Source of the DNA: Nephrocerus scutellatus
Taxonomy: Eukaryota > Arthropoda > Insecta > Diptera > Pipunculidae
Direction of reading: 5' to 3'
Assembly (NCBI GenBank): GCA_947095585.1
Contig: OX352763.1
Span: 104,387,908-104,451,907 of the forward strand
DNA: 64,000 nucleotides
Below, in pieces: positions 42,871-52,693 of this stretch. Within the stretch, counting starts at the first letter, position 1, and each line of letters starts with the position of its first letter. The position numbers were made by a program, and so were the translations under genes. Under the pieces are notes generated by a model that was given only the letters and a program-made list of their open reading frames with translations, had not been told where the DNA came from and did no database searches.

Positions 42871-43840
42871 GCATTAATGGGCGTTTCTGCGGGAATTACT
42901 GCTGTTTTTGGCTGGCGTATTTGTAATTAATTATTATGATCTGGTTGGGTCGGGTCAACAGAGTATGCATAATACTGGTAATTATTACAACGAGATAAGG
43001 CGGCGGATTACCGTTAATTAATTATGGAATTCCATTCGAAAATGGAACAAAACTAATGACTGACAGAGTAGATCGCGTAGTGGACTCGGCGGAAGAACAA
43101 CCTTTCTTAGTGAAGAGTGTTTGGCTGAGTCTTTGCAGTGACTGCAACGTTCTCGTACTGCGGCTATTGCTAAGGCAATAAGCAGTACTGGACAAGAAAA
43201 GAATAAACCTTTTTGTGTCCTGTTGAGAACTAATCTGATCTTTATTAAACAAAACTTCTTCTTTTATAGTGAAATTGACAAAGGAAATTTCTTATTTACT
43301 AAATACAAAATACATATCTAATAATCCTATCGGTTACAAAATAGTGTGCTCATTAATGGTGCACTTGAAATGCAAATGCTCTACTTGTGTATATGATTCA
43401 TAATGCACTGTGTCAATATTGACCGAACACGTGTGCTTTGTTTATTCTATTGCGTAATTTATGGCTTTGTGGATTTGAATATTTATATTGAGTATTGGTG
43501 CTGTTACAATTTATGTTCTTTGGGTTTTTGTTTGGTGGGTACGTATCTTATGGATATTGGTTGGTGTGCATGTTATGGATATACACTACAATGGGTGCAT
43601 TGTTCCATTTGTTATCATGAACCCCAAATACTCAACCTGATTAAATGCAATCAATACAATTAAATACAATTTTAGAACTCTTCAACAGAAGCAACTATAT
43701 GACTCAACAGGCAAACAAAGAGTGACCGAAGGAGTGTTCTCAAAAAACCTCTATTCGAAAAACAAAAGAATAGACGCAGACAGCAGCAGCAAAAAATGCT
43801 CAATCACGCAATTCACACCACTTGAGTGTGTGCTACCAGA
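42871..43840. other. No recognisable gene
   Basis: Possible LTR-like sequence near 43,160-43,270 (AATAAA on the plus strand, GTTGAGAACTAATCTGATC). ORFs present show no domain. Confidence 0.3.
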
Positions 43841-44074
43841 GCATAAAAAAAGTCGTGCCATTTGAGTGTTTTTCTTGATAACGATTCTTGATTTCATGAT
43901 AATTTTCGGTCGACTTTGCGTGCAAACCTGTTTTTTCTTCCATTACAATAATGAAAAATTTTTGTCCGCCATCTTCAAGAACTGAGCTCCAGGAAATAAC
44001 TTTTAGTTGCGAGGGGAAAGAAAGCTGCTTGATTTAAAGCAAAACCGTTCGCAGTTTGTTTTGATTGTGCGTTG

Positions 44075-44718
44075 TAGTGTTGGGTAGGACACGATTTTAA
44101 AATGATTTTGTATGAGTAACTCATTTTCAAAAATGTATTGGGACATTGTACCACCTCAAATGAGGTGTGTAGAATATGCCTCATATGAGGTATGAGAATT
44201 TGCCTCAATTGAGGTGTGTTGAATTTGTCTCAAATGAGGAGTGTGTAATATGCATTGAACTAGTGGTTCTATTCAGAATGCACCAATCTGAAATTAGAAC
44301 CAATGCATTCAGTTCTTAAGGATTAAGTATATTTTCTGCTTATAACTAGATGTTCATTGATCATCCATATAGAATATAGGGACTATACTCTACATCTAGA
44401 GAGAGATACAATTGAACACAATTTCGGGCACATTCAACACGAAATGCAAATACAACACAACAGACAAGACTGTCCCTTTCGTTTTCACATTGAGGTGTGT
44501 TGAATTTGCTTCAAATGCATTAGTATAATACGATTGTAGTCTCCCAAATGAGGTGTTAGTTGTGTATTGTGTTATTGTGTAGCTGGGACATAAATTGAGG
44601 TACCTCTTACGTCCTACTACAAATGAGTTGGTACAAAACAAAATTTTGAGGTGTTGTGACATCTCAACTCATTGTATGGGACATTTGTACCAACTCATGT
44701 ATGAGTTACCCAACACTA
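44075..44718. mobile_element. MITE with TAGTGTTGGGTA inverted ends
   Basis: The left end TAGTGTTGGGTA and right end TACCCAACACTA are inverted, flanked by GCGTTG at 44,069-44,074 and 44,719-44,724 (6 bp target duplication). There is no coding capacity. The interior carries near-palindromic CCTCAWWTGAGG units. The ends resemble hAT termini (TAG/CAG start), but hAT usually duplicates 8 bp. It interrupts a LINE ORF1. Confidence 0.85.
44150..44250. repeat. Four units with CCTCAWWTGAGG palindrome
   Basis: CCTCAAATGAGGTGTG, CCTCATATGAGGTATG, CCTCAATTGAGGTGTG and TCTCAAATGAGGAGTG occur every 27-32 bases. Diverged relatives lie near 44,495 and 44,550. Confidence 0.9.
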
Positions 44719-45284
44719 GCGTTGCGAGAACGCAGAACGCTTGGAGAGATGTTTTTTTATTTCAAGGAATCGCTTGCGGCTTGCGCATATACTATCGGTT
44801 GATTTGTGATATCCTTTGCAGTTTGCGCATTGAAAAATACCATTCGCTTTGCAATCAGCTGTTTTATGATTGCCTGAGCAGTTGGCACCGTAAGTTTTGA
44901 TGCTGCAGTTTTTTTCCCCATGTCCAAGCATCTGACAGTTGTGACATTGGGTGATTTTGGTTTTAATTTCACCTTAAAAATCCCAATTCACTCGCGTGCG
45001 CATAATTGCAGGAATGTTTTCCTTAATTCGGTCATTCGAAATGACCCGCTTTCTAAATATATGATATAAAAAAATATCAGTTAAATTATCGTGCCGTTTT
45101 ATGATTTTTTTTAGTGTTCTTGCACTTTAGCCTAAGCGAAATCAACTCGGTTTTAAGAAGTGTTGGATCAATATCATCCAAGCCAAACCACACTACTTTA
45201 AAGGAACTTTGGGGTTTGATTGATATATTCGATATGTTGAATAACAAGTCTCAATTTAGTTAAGTGCACTAATGTAGGATGCAC

Positions 45285-45326
45285 TAGGATGTTGGTTGCA
45301 AGTGTATTTCCCCAGTAAACACTTGA
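45285..45326 (-). terminator. Helitron 3' terminus: hairpin and CTAG
   Basis: On the minus strand CAAGTGT (45,326-45,320) pairs perfectly with ACACTTG (45,306-45,300) around a 13-base loop. Eleven bases later comes CTAG at 45,288-45,285, and the next base is T. Hairpin, 10-12 base spacing, CTRR and flanking T are the known Helitron 3' signature. Confidence 0.8.
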
Positions 45327-45458
45327 TGTAAATGTGTTCAATAAAAATTATTAACAGTTTTTATATTAAAGTTATTCAATATTGTAAGTAGGTAAGAACA
45401 ACAGCTTACAAGATAATTTGTTTATTATTAAAGTAATACTGTTTTACAGTAATGTTCC

Positions 45459-45922
45459 TGTCGGGGATTGGGCTTCAGAAGTTCAGGGGGGTGTTCGGAT
45501 TAATAACACAGCAATCAGTACCTTGCGTTTAAATCTATTTATTTGCACTAAATTTACTATTAAAGGATTACACAAAAAAAGGCTAACAATTTTTCTTATT
45601 ACAATTTTTATTTGCTTACAACAAGTGTGTCCGCGCAGCCACGAGCAATCAGCAAACCGATGGGTTCAAGTCAGTCGAATGAACTACTTTTGTTGTGCAG
45701 CCGAATGCTGCAGGAAAGTTCGCCTCCGTCCACCACCACCATCGGCTGTGACGCTAAGCTGGTGCGTCATCACGAATACCAGACGTGTAAAGCGTCGATT
45801 AGCTGATACCATGGCCATGCCTTGGCTATCCGGCCATACACAACAATGGAATTGCCTACGCCGGCAACTGCGATAATTATCCGCGTGAGATATGGCATTC
45901 CGATGTATTCACTGAGTTGACA
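45459..45922 (-). repeat. BEL-2 3' LTR (464 bp)
   Basis: It aligns with the 5' LTR over the first 220 and last 40 bases but hardly at all in the middle (45,500-45,660). LTRs of one insertion should start identical, so this difference is odd. Confidence 0.75.
45770..45898 (-). CDS. 42-residue LTR small ORF, copy 2
   Basis: ATG 25 bases inside the LTR start, TGA at 45,770-45,772. The peptide starts MPYLTRIIIAVAGVG, has a hydrophobic stretch compatible with one membrane helix, then IAKAWPWYQLIDALHVW. It has the same length as the copy in the 5' LTR with 28 of 42 residues identical and no gap. Translation is not shown; function unknown. Confidence 0.5.
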   Translation of the reverse strand: MPYLTRIIIAVAGVGNSIVVYGRIAKAWPWYQLIDALHVWYS

Positions 45923-45929
45923 ATGCTGC

Positions 45930-46767
45930 TGCTGCTCGTCGCTGCTGTATTTATTTCGACCTCGAGCAGACTGGTGAGAGTAGGAATTTCTTTGGCTGGG
46001 CAATGCATGCACCAACCTTGCTGGGTCCCCTTTGGCAAACGGGACACAATAATCGGGACCGTTAAAGCGTCCCAACTAGACACTAGTTGTCTCATCACTC
46101 GTAGTGCACGGAGTGATTCTTGCACGGTGTCCACGATCCGTAGCAGGCCACTTGAACATTCATCCTGGGCTGCCTTCAGATTAAGGAGCCAAGAAACATG
46201 GGTCTCGGACAACAGTCGTGGGTTGTCGAACCTCTCTCTTTGAGCTCACTCCAGAGCTCTTCGTAGCCGCCGGAGTAGATATTGCCGACCAGGCCTACGC
46301 TGCCAGGCAGGACCGCGGCACGAAGCTTCTGTAGTTTATAGGCTGGCGCCAGCTCCGTGTGGTGCACTAGATTCTCTAATGCATCTTTGAATGCTAGCCA
46401 ATTATATAGATGGCCATCGAACGTCGGTATTTGCACCGACTCCAGTTTCATCTCCACCTTTGGCGTGGTTGTGCTGTGATGCTGTGGTGGAGAAGCCGGC
46501 GCGACTTTCGCCGTTTTGGCGTCTGCCCAAGACCACCGAAGTGTTGTTAAACTGCTCGTCCACGACTGCCAGCAGATCATCGTGGGCCTGAAGTCCCTCC
46601 GGTGTGGCATCGCTCACCAATGTCCTGTGTGCCACCAGGAAGCGTGCGTAGTGTGCTTCTATCTGGCGCTGTTCAAAGCGGATTTGGACTTCGTCCATGT
46701 AGACGATGCGGTCGTGAACCCGCTTGATGGCGGTGCAGGCGGAAGTGCGTCGATTTAAATCGGCCAT
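45930..46767 (-). pseudogene. BEL-2 gag (DUF1759-type)
   Basis: ATG 46,767 opens MADLNRRTSACTAIKRVHDR and a helical N-terminus. A frame change near 46,600 and another near 46,210 then give VQIPTFDGHLYNWLAFKDAL, KLQKLRAAVLPGSV, YEELWSELKER and ETHVSWLLNLKAAQDE. The P-x-F-x-G-x-x-x-N/W-x-x-F block is the BEL/Pao Gag capsid signature. Zinc knuckles and pol do not follow. Two or three frameshifts. Confidence 0.75.
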
Positions 46768-46936
46768 GTCGAATATCGATCACTTCACTGAACAAGTAGG
46801 AATAGGCTGGTGAACTCGGTTCACAGTAACCCAAGCAGAAGGCCAAGGGCTATCGACCAAAACTCGAAGGCAATGAGCGTTGCCAAAACTATACAATAAA
46901 CTGTTAGGCGACTGTGGCCGTATCCCGAATAACGAA

Positions 46937-47080
46937 CCGTGGGACAAGCGTGTCCACAAAGCACAAATTAAACCTTTCAATAAAGAGAAACCGTGGGACA
47001 AGCGTGTCCACAAAAAGCACAAATTAAACCACGAATTTTACACCGTTGGACAAGCGTGTCCACACAGCACCAATTAAACT
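46937..47080. repeat. Three leader repeats with GGACAAGCGTGTCC palindrome
   Basis: CCGTGGGACAAGCGTGTCCA through GCACAAATTAAAC occurs at 46,937, 46,991 and 47,043 in the BEL-2 leader between PBS and gag. Each contains the perfect inverted GGACA...TGTCC. This is the packaging/leader region of the RNA. Confidence 0.9.
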
Positions 47081-47124
47081 GAATTTAATTTAATTTAAAT
47101 CAATCCTCACAGAAGGCACCAAAA

Positions 47125-47626
47125 TGTCGGGGATTTATCTTCCGAAAGTCAGGGGGTGGTCGGAAATAAAATGAATGACACAACACGGTTAATTTGCTTG
47201 TAGATACTTATATTTTTATTAACTATTAACTCTATTTATTCTAAATTTATTGTGGCTTAATTATTGTTAAGTTCTATGTACAATTTATGATTTTAAATTG
47301 TAAGTATAGCACGCAACCGCAGAGTTCAAATCCGTTAACTGCCTTCTGAAGAACTCAGAAGAACTAGTCCTGAAGAACTGATTTTGTTGTGCAGCCGACT
47401 GCTGCATGAAGGCTCGCCTCGCCATGCGAGTCCGTCCACCACCACTATCGCCTGTGACTCCAAGCTGCTGCGTCATCACACATTCCAGACGTGTATAGCG
47501 TCGAGTATCTGATACCATGCCCATGCCTTGGCTATCCAGTTGTATACGATGAGAAAAGTGCCTACGCCGGCAACTGCGATAATTATCCGCTGTAGATATG
47601 ACATTTCGATGTATGCAGAGTTAACA
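47125..47626 (-). repeat. BEL-2 5' LTR (502 bp)
   Basis: Starts TGTTAACTC (minus) and ends CCCCGACA next to the PBS. It includes the 42-codon small ORF and a TATA/polyA-like AT-rich middle. Confidence 0.75.
47476..47604 (-). CDS. 42-residue LTR small ORF, copy 1
   Basis: ATG at 47,604, TGA at 47,476-47,478. The peptide reads MSYLQRIIIAVAGVG, then FLIVYNWIAKAWAWYQ and LDAIHVWNV. One predicted membrane-type stretch lies at residues 4-22. The first ATG after the LTR start is this one. A 41-nt block with copy 2 is identical; elsewhere changes are mostly conservative. A distant relative is at 32,411-32,545. Function unknown; it may be a retroelement micropeptide or conserved for non-coding reasons. 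Confidence 0.5.
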   Translation of the reverse strand: MSYLQRIIIAVAGVGTFLIVYNWIAKAWAWYQILDAIHVWNV

Positions 47627-48444
47627 ATGTTGCTCCATCTCTGCCAACGCTTTTGTGTTGCACATCTGCCTTCCGGCAACTTTTGCGCAATCGAGAGCTT
47701 CGAGCCGAATTCCATCGAGCGTTCTTACGCGGCTCAATGCGACGTATGCCTGACCTGGAGCGAAGACTTTTGAGCCCAAGTTGATGACTGCGTGGTCCAC
47801 CGTTGATCCCTGCATCTTGTGCACAGTTACAGCCCAGCAAAGGGTAAGGGGAAGCATTCGACGTTGTGCTTTTCCAGCTGATAATTTTGCAGGAAATTTA
47901 GCTGTCCGTGGCTCGATGATGTGTTCGCCGACCTTAAGAAAATTGGCCTTCACATTAGGCAAATCTTCAGCGTACAATTGAGCTCGACGAAAGAGTGGCC
48001 AAATGATTTCGACAATCTTACTCATCGCGTCATTTACGAGGCCTTTGGCGGTGTCGATGTTGTACTGAAGCATAACCTTTCCACCGACAAGTAGCGTCAA
48101 AGTCTTTGGCAATCCTCCAGTCTTATTGATATCTTTGGGGATAAGCTTTTCAATATTAATTTTGCTGATGTCCTTCGTGGAGTCGGAGATGCGGTCAGTT
48201 GCTCGAGCAGAGAGAGAGCCTGAGCGTTATGTTCCCTGACAAGCGCATTTGTAGGTTTGATGCGGAGTGCTTTTCCAATCGAGAACTCGTCGGCGTGGTT
48301 TTTGTCGACTTTGTCAAGAAGAATCTTGATATGATCCGCCTTTAGTTTACCAACTCGCCAGTCATTCAGTAGATCGATGAAAGTCGTGTCTCCTTGTTGT
48401 CGCAAATTTCGAACTAGTTCGCAGAAGGACAAACATCGCCACAA
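47627..48444 (-). pseudogene. Helitron helicase, C-terminal half
   Basis: Frames 48,444-48,097 and 48,112-47,627 join by a small shift. They read CELVRNLRQQGDTTFIDLLND, KALRIKPTNALVREHN, then LLVGGKVMLQYNID, KGLVNDAMSKIVEIIWP, RRMLPLTLCWAVTVHKMQGST and GQAYVALSRVRTLDG. These are the Pif1/RecD-type motifs IV-VI of the Helitron helicase, which unwinds DNA during rolling-circle transposition. Just upstream (48,445-48,660) only GRTLHSMFKLPVQ remains of the first half; Walker A and Walker B are missing. Confidence 0.85.
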
Positions 48445-48660
48445 ATGAGTTGCTGGTGCTGAACTCTTCGGTTGGTCAAAAAACTGTGTTGCGCCATTGC
48501 AATCGCAACTGTTTCAAGAAAACGCCGGTGAGATTTGGCTGTCTAAGCAGTTTTCCATCGGTTGAACCGGCAATTTAAACATTGAGTGTAGAGTGCGCCC
48601 AGAAACCAATTTCGCTGCGATACCAGAAGCACACCAACCTTTACCGAATCCTTTTCTCCA

Positions 48661-49416
48661 TTAAAACAGCGACGAATCTGTTCCTTGATGCAGTTGATCA
48701 GTTCTCAAGCGCTCCGATGATCCGGCTAGCTGCTTCTCGATGCTTTGCGTGATGTAGTTCAAGAGATTTCTCTGATCAACATACATCATCGCCAATGACG
48801 ATTGGAAGTCGTTCTTGTTCGGTCTAACATCGTTGCCTTCCTGATCGTTATCGCCGTTGTCAACGTCGATAACTGGATCAGCCAGCTGGATAAAAGCGTT
48901 TGCCTGATTAATCGCTTTTTCCAGCTGTCGGTCTCGTGTTCGGTGGATTGCCATATGCGAGCTTGAAGCCTTGAGCTGATCTTCTCTCGCCAAAAATGCT
49001 TCCTTAGGTGAATCGTTCTCACCGCGGAACGACAAATATTGGGCAAGAAGGCTGTAAAAGTAGTTATCGAGATCGTCAGCGACTCTGAAGACTGGCACTC
49101 GAACGACAGCAGGGCGGCTTCTAATTTTCATTTTTGTGAGGTCTAACACAGTCAGCAAATATTGGTTTTGAGTGGCATTCGTTACGTCATATGCATCTTG
49201 ATCTCCATCGTCTTCGTCAACTAGCACCTTCTTGTACTGAGGTTCAAGCAGCATAACGAACTCCATTAGCGACATTTGTTTAAAGTTATACACCGGATGC
49301 GGATCTAGTGGACGCTTCGTATAGCGTTCAATTCGTGCAAAATCCGGTTGCGTGGTCATTAATAAAGCGGAGAACTTTGTAGCCCTCTTCAGGCTTGCGT
49401 GTGTTAATGAAGACAC
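48661..49416 (-). pseudogene. Helitron Rep-helicase linker
   Basis: A 251-codon frame without recognised motif other than NFKQMSLMEFVMLLEPQYKK, typical of the region between Rep and helicase in Helitron proteins. It has a long charged segment and ends at the point where Walker A should start. Confidence 0.65.
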
Positions 49417-49499
49417 ATCGACGAGAAGATTGCTTCAGTGGGAGATGGCAGAGTCGATAAACGCACTCGCACGTGGAAACTTATCGCTCATGCAGAATC

Positions 49500-50669
49500 T
49501 TCATGCAGATCTTGAATAACTTGTCGAATCTTTCGAATGGCTTCTCGCAAACCGGAAGACATATCTGTCGGCGCGTTCTTTGAGCAGTACTTGGCGATGT
49601 ACATTGCTATTGCCTGATTATTACCGCGCGGTTGAATGTCCATGTTGCCCATCCAGCAATTCAACAGTTTGACGTTTTAGTTGTTGATGAAATTCTCATC
49701 GGCCTTGCGTTTCAAAAGCAAGTTCGACCTCCATTTTTAATAAACTCGTCGGAAGTGTTAGCAACAATGTGAGTCCGTTCGCTGGGAACTCGCGGAAAGA
49801 TGAAATGACATTCGACAGAGCCCTTTTTCTGACACGTCGCGGTGTGATGATGTCGTTGAATACCTTGAACCAAAACCTGCATTTCCGGATCGTCAGGCAG
49901 CTCACATGTCATGACTTCGTCGATTCTAGCAATTCTTTCCGGTGCATCGAAGTCCGGGGTACCTTCGACCCAAACCACCATGTGAAGATGAGGGGAGCCA
50001 CGATTCTGTATTCGATGCGCCACCAATTATCCACCAACTTTCCTCCTAGAATCGAATCGTCCGATCTCAGCAAAACCATCATTGCCCTGACTCGAATTAT
50101 GAAGTGACGGCTCACAACGACAGGATACTTCTCAACGAGTTTCTGCGCATCGTATATTCCCACAGTTTTCGTATCCTTGTTGGCATCTCCGGCGACGATC
50201 AACTTTGCGCGAATAAGACCTTCCCAGTGAAGATCATTGCAAATCAGTGTAATAAAATAGTGAGGCGGTCCCAAGCATCGGATTTGCGCAATTAGCTCGC
50301 TCATAGCAGAATTCCAATACGCCATCGAGCCTCGCAAGTTATTCACGTAGAGATGAACGACATCCACCATAGCGTTGTTATGCTGGATCTTCTTGCCGCA
50401 CATATTGATATTACTCGTTATAGGTTGATACTCGTACATTGAGAGTGCGTAGAAGAGGTAATCGGTGCGCTGGAATCTCGTGTCCTTGCCCATTATTCGC
50501 TGTTGAAAGTAATCCAGCGGTGAGATCGTGACTGGTCGAGCGGCCTTGTATCCATTGATGCCATGCGGAAAGAGATGATACCACGCAAACTCCTCCGCTT
50601 TAAGCTCATGCCGATCGTCCACATTGTTGTCGGTCGTCTTTCTCGAGATTTGAATTAAATTACATTGTT
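49500..50669 (-). pseudogene. Helitron Rep (HUH endonuclease)
   Basis: Frames read AEEFAWYHLFPHGINGYKAA, LDYFQQRIMGKDTRFQ, DYLFYAL, RGSMAYWNSAMSELIAQIRC and PPHYFITLICND, then (after a frameshift near 50,020) HRIQNRGSPHLHMVVWVEG with the HLH metal-binding pair at 49,990-49,982. Near 49,601-49,587 MYIAKYCSKN supplies the Tyr-x3-Tyr catalytic pair. Both are hallmarks of Helitron Rep, which nicks and joins DNA. The first codons abut BEL-1 at 50,676. Confidence 0.85.
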
Positions 50670-50676
50670 CACCGTA

Positions 50677-50963
50677 TTTGTCGACAATGAAAATATTTAT
50701 TAAATTCACTTTATTAAATTAACTTCAAAAACAACTTTATTTTAAATTGACGAAAAAATTGTAAGAACAATACAAAATGGTTACTGCTTGGCAAGAAGTA
50801 TAAAAGCGAATAATCTATTCTACAATTCTACTTAAAATGTGCAGTGAAGCTGGTTACAATTCAAGGTTTTTTTTAAACAAAAGGTACAATGCAATCAGAA
50901 AGTTTGATACTGTAAATTATTATAAGAAAGTTTGATACTGTAAATTATTATATTTTACCAACA
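50677..50963 (-). repeat. BEL-1 3' LTR
   Basis: It contains a perfect 27-28 bp tandem duplication, AGAAAGTTTGATACTGTAAA-type, near 50,900-50,955 that the other LTR shares. Minus-strand ends are TGTTGGT and GACAAA. Confidence 0.92.
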
Positions 50964-50985
50964 TACTCCCACACGTTAAGGAATT

Positions 50986-51583
50986 TCATGACTTAACAAG
51001 TAACCTTACTAGTTTAGTAACTGGTCGTTTAATTTCCCCCCTTACCGTTTTTAGCGTTACTACTCGTATGATACCATCGGTTCCAGGATGAACAGTTAAT
51101 ACCTTGCCTAGTGACCACTGACTTGGATGTGAATAATCTTCCTTGATCAACACGATGTCATCTATTTGTAACTGATCGGTTTTTATCTTCCATTTAAAAC
51201 GTTGTTGTAACGACGTTAAATAATCTTGATGCCATCGTTTCCAAAATCCCTGAATACGTTGGTGAATGTTTTGAAATCTCGACAGCTTATTTTGTGGTAT
51301 ATCTTCTAAGCTGGGCTCAGGAATAATTGTCATGGATTCTCCAATCAGGAAATGTGCAGGTGTTAAAATTTGCAAATCGGTTGGATCATCAGTAAGTCTA
51401 CATAGGCCGTGAGTTCAGCAATGCTTCAATCTGGACTGTCAATGTTGTCATTTCTTCAAACGTGAGATTAATGTTGGTCACTCGCTTCAAATGATATTTT
51501 AAGGATTTGACCGTGGACTCCCAAAGTCCGCCAAAATGTGGTGCATGTGGTGGATTAAACTGAAAGGTAATGCTGTTCTGCAA
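50986..51583 (-). pseudogene. BEL-1 integrase C-terminal part
   Basis: Frame 51,583-51,398 reads NPPHAPHFGGLWESTVKSLK, whose Glu is the third catalytic residue, and LTVQIEALLNSRP. Frame 51,375-50,986 continues ILTPAHFLIGE, FWKRWHQDYLTSLQQR, QIDDIVLIKED and GKVLTVHPGTDG, the DUF5641-type C-terminal domain of Pao elements. One frameshift near 51,385. It ends 22 bp before the LTR. Confidence 0.9.
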
Positions 51584-51590
51584 GAGAAAA

Positions 51591-52235
51591 TCAGATATTA
51601 AAGACTGTTGACTGGTTAATTATCTGTTGCTTAAGAGTTTGCAATTCTCTATTGCCACCAACAAAATTGGACCCATTGTCGCACCAAATTTGTTCAGGGA
51701 TTCCTCGCCTTGAAATGAATCGCCTGAGTGCAGCCAAGAAAGAATCTGAGTCAAGACTGCTTACTTCCTCCAAGTGTACAGCCTTAACCGCTAAACACAC
51801 GAACACTGCCACATACGCCTTTTCTGCCGGTGAAGAATTGCGTTTACTTCGTTTAATATACAATGGCCCGGCATAATCTAGGCCAGTTTTCAGAAATGGA
51901 CGACTTGGGTTGCATCGTTTCGCTGGCAAATCGGCCATTTTCTGTGCATTATTATTATATCGATGTCGAATACACATGGTGCAGGATTTTATACAACGTT
52001 TGATTAAGTATCGTGCTCCAATCATCCAATACTTATTTCTTACGATACTTAGCGTAAGCGAATTGCCAGCGTGCATATTGTTGACGTGGATGTCTCTGAC
52101 TATTCTTTCACAAACTAAGTGGTCCTTCGGCAAAATTATCGGATGTTTAGCCGAATAATTTAATGATGATTTTTTGAGTCGGCCGCCTACTCGCAGTATT
52201 CCATTTGAGTCTACAAATGGGTCAAGTGATGCCAA
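51591..52235 (-). pseudogene. BEL-1 integrase N-terminal and core
   Basis: The 214-codon frame has the H2C2 zinc-binding region, NMHAGNSLTL to CTMCIRHR, then the core Asp in GLDYAGPLYI and the second in IWCDNGSNFVGG. A frameshift at 51,590 separates the Glu motif. Confidence 0.9.
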
Positions 52236-52640
52236 TGGATGTCTTGATGATACTGATAAGTTTTTTTTTTCAGAGTTACGATTTCTGTCTTATAATTGGT
52301 TTTCTGGACGTTGCGAATAATTATATTTTCAGCATCGTGTAGGTCAGCAGGGGTGATAGATATTGTTGGCGATTTCCTTTGTAATGGTCTAACGAATCTC
52401 AAAATATATACCATCACCTTGCGGATTTTGAACCAGGATGAAAATTTGGTTATTAAATTGAGTACCACGTCATCTTCAATTTTCACCTCTGTGAGGACGT
52501 TAACATATTTGGATCTTTCTTCGACAGAAGCACCATAGAATTCAGTTGCTGTTACCTTTGATTGTGGCCAAAGTTGTTCTGGTTCGCTCAACCAATGAGG
52601 TCCATGCCACCAAAGATTTAAATTTCTTAGAACTTGCGGT
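52211..52640 (-). pseudogene. BEL-1 linker between RNase H and integrase
   Basis: The frame reads FNPADAITRG, LWWHGPHWLSEPEQLWP and SSWFKIRKVMVYILRFVR, typical of the Pao region between RNase H and integrase (the NPAD and WW-GP-WL motifs). A T-run of 12 at 52,260-52,271 marks one probable shift to the integrase frame. Confidence 0.85.
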
Positions 52641-52693
52641 TTGACTCCTCTCGTTATAGCATCAGCCGGATTGAATTTGGAATCAATATGCTG

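Larger units (their letters stand above)
43850..45250 (-). pseudogene. LINE ORF1 with CCHC knuckles, split by a MITE
   Basis: Reading down from 45,250: a damaged RRM-like region with FKVVWFGLDDIDPTLLKTEL, then CHNCQMLGHGEKNC, CSGNHKTADCK and CANCKGYHKSTDSIC, three zinc knuckles as in jockey/I-type ORF1. After KHLSKRSAF the frame is cut by the MITE (44,075-44,718) and resumes as NAQSKQTANGFALNQAAFFP, running to about 43,850. Several frameshifts. The Helitron end at 45,285 lies next to its upstream side. Confidence 0.75.
45459..47626 (-). mobile_element. BEL/Pao element without pol (BEL-2)
   Basis: 5' LTR 47,626-47,125, PBS TGGTGCCTTCTGTGAGG at 47,121-47,105, gag 46,767 to about 45,930, 3' LTR 45,922-45,459. 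Both LTRs start TGT(T/C)AACTC and end CCCCGACA. A 5 bp ATGTT flanks it (47,627-47,631 and 45,452-45,456), with two extra bases before the 3' LTR end. It sits in the last codons of the Helitron helicase, whose frame continues on the other side to a stop at about 45,431. Pol is wholly absent, so it would depend on enzymes from elsewhere. Confidence 0.8.

Noticed and set aside
45418..45876. 152-codon plus-strand ORF
   Set aside because: It crosses the Helitron end and the BEL-2 LTR with no domain.
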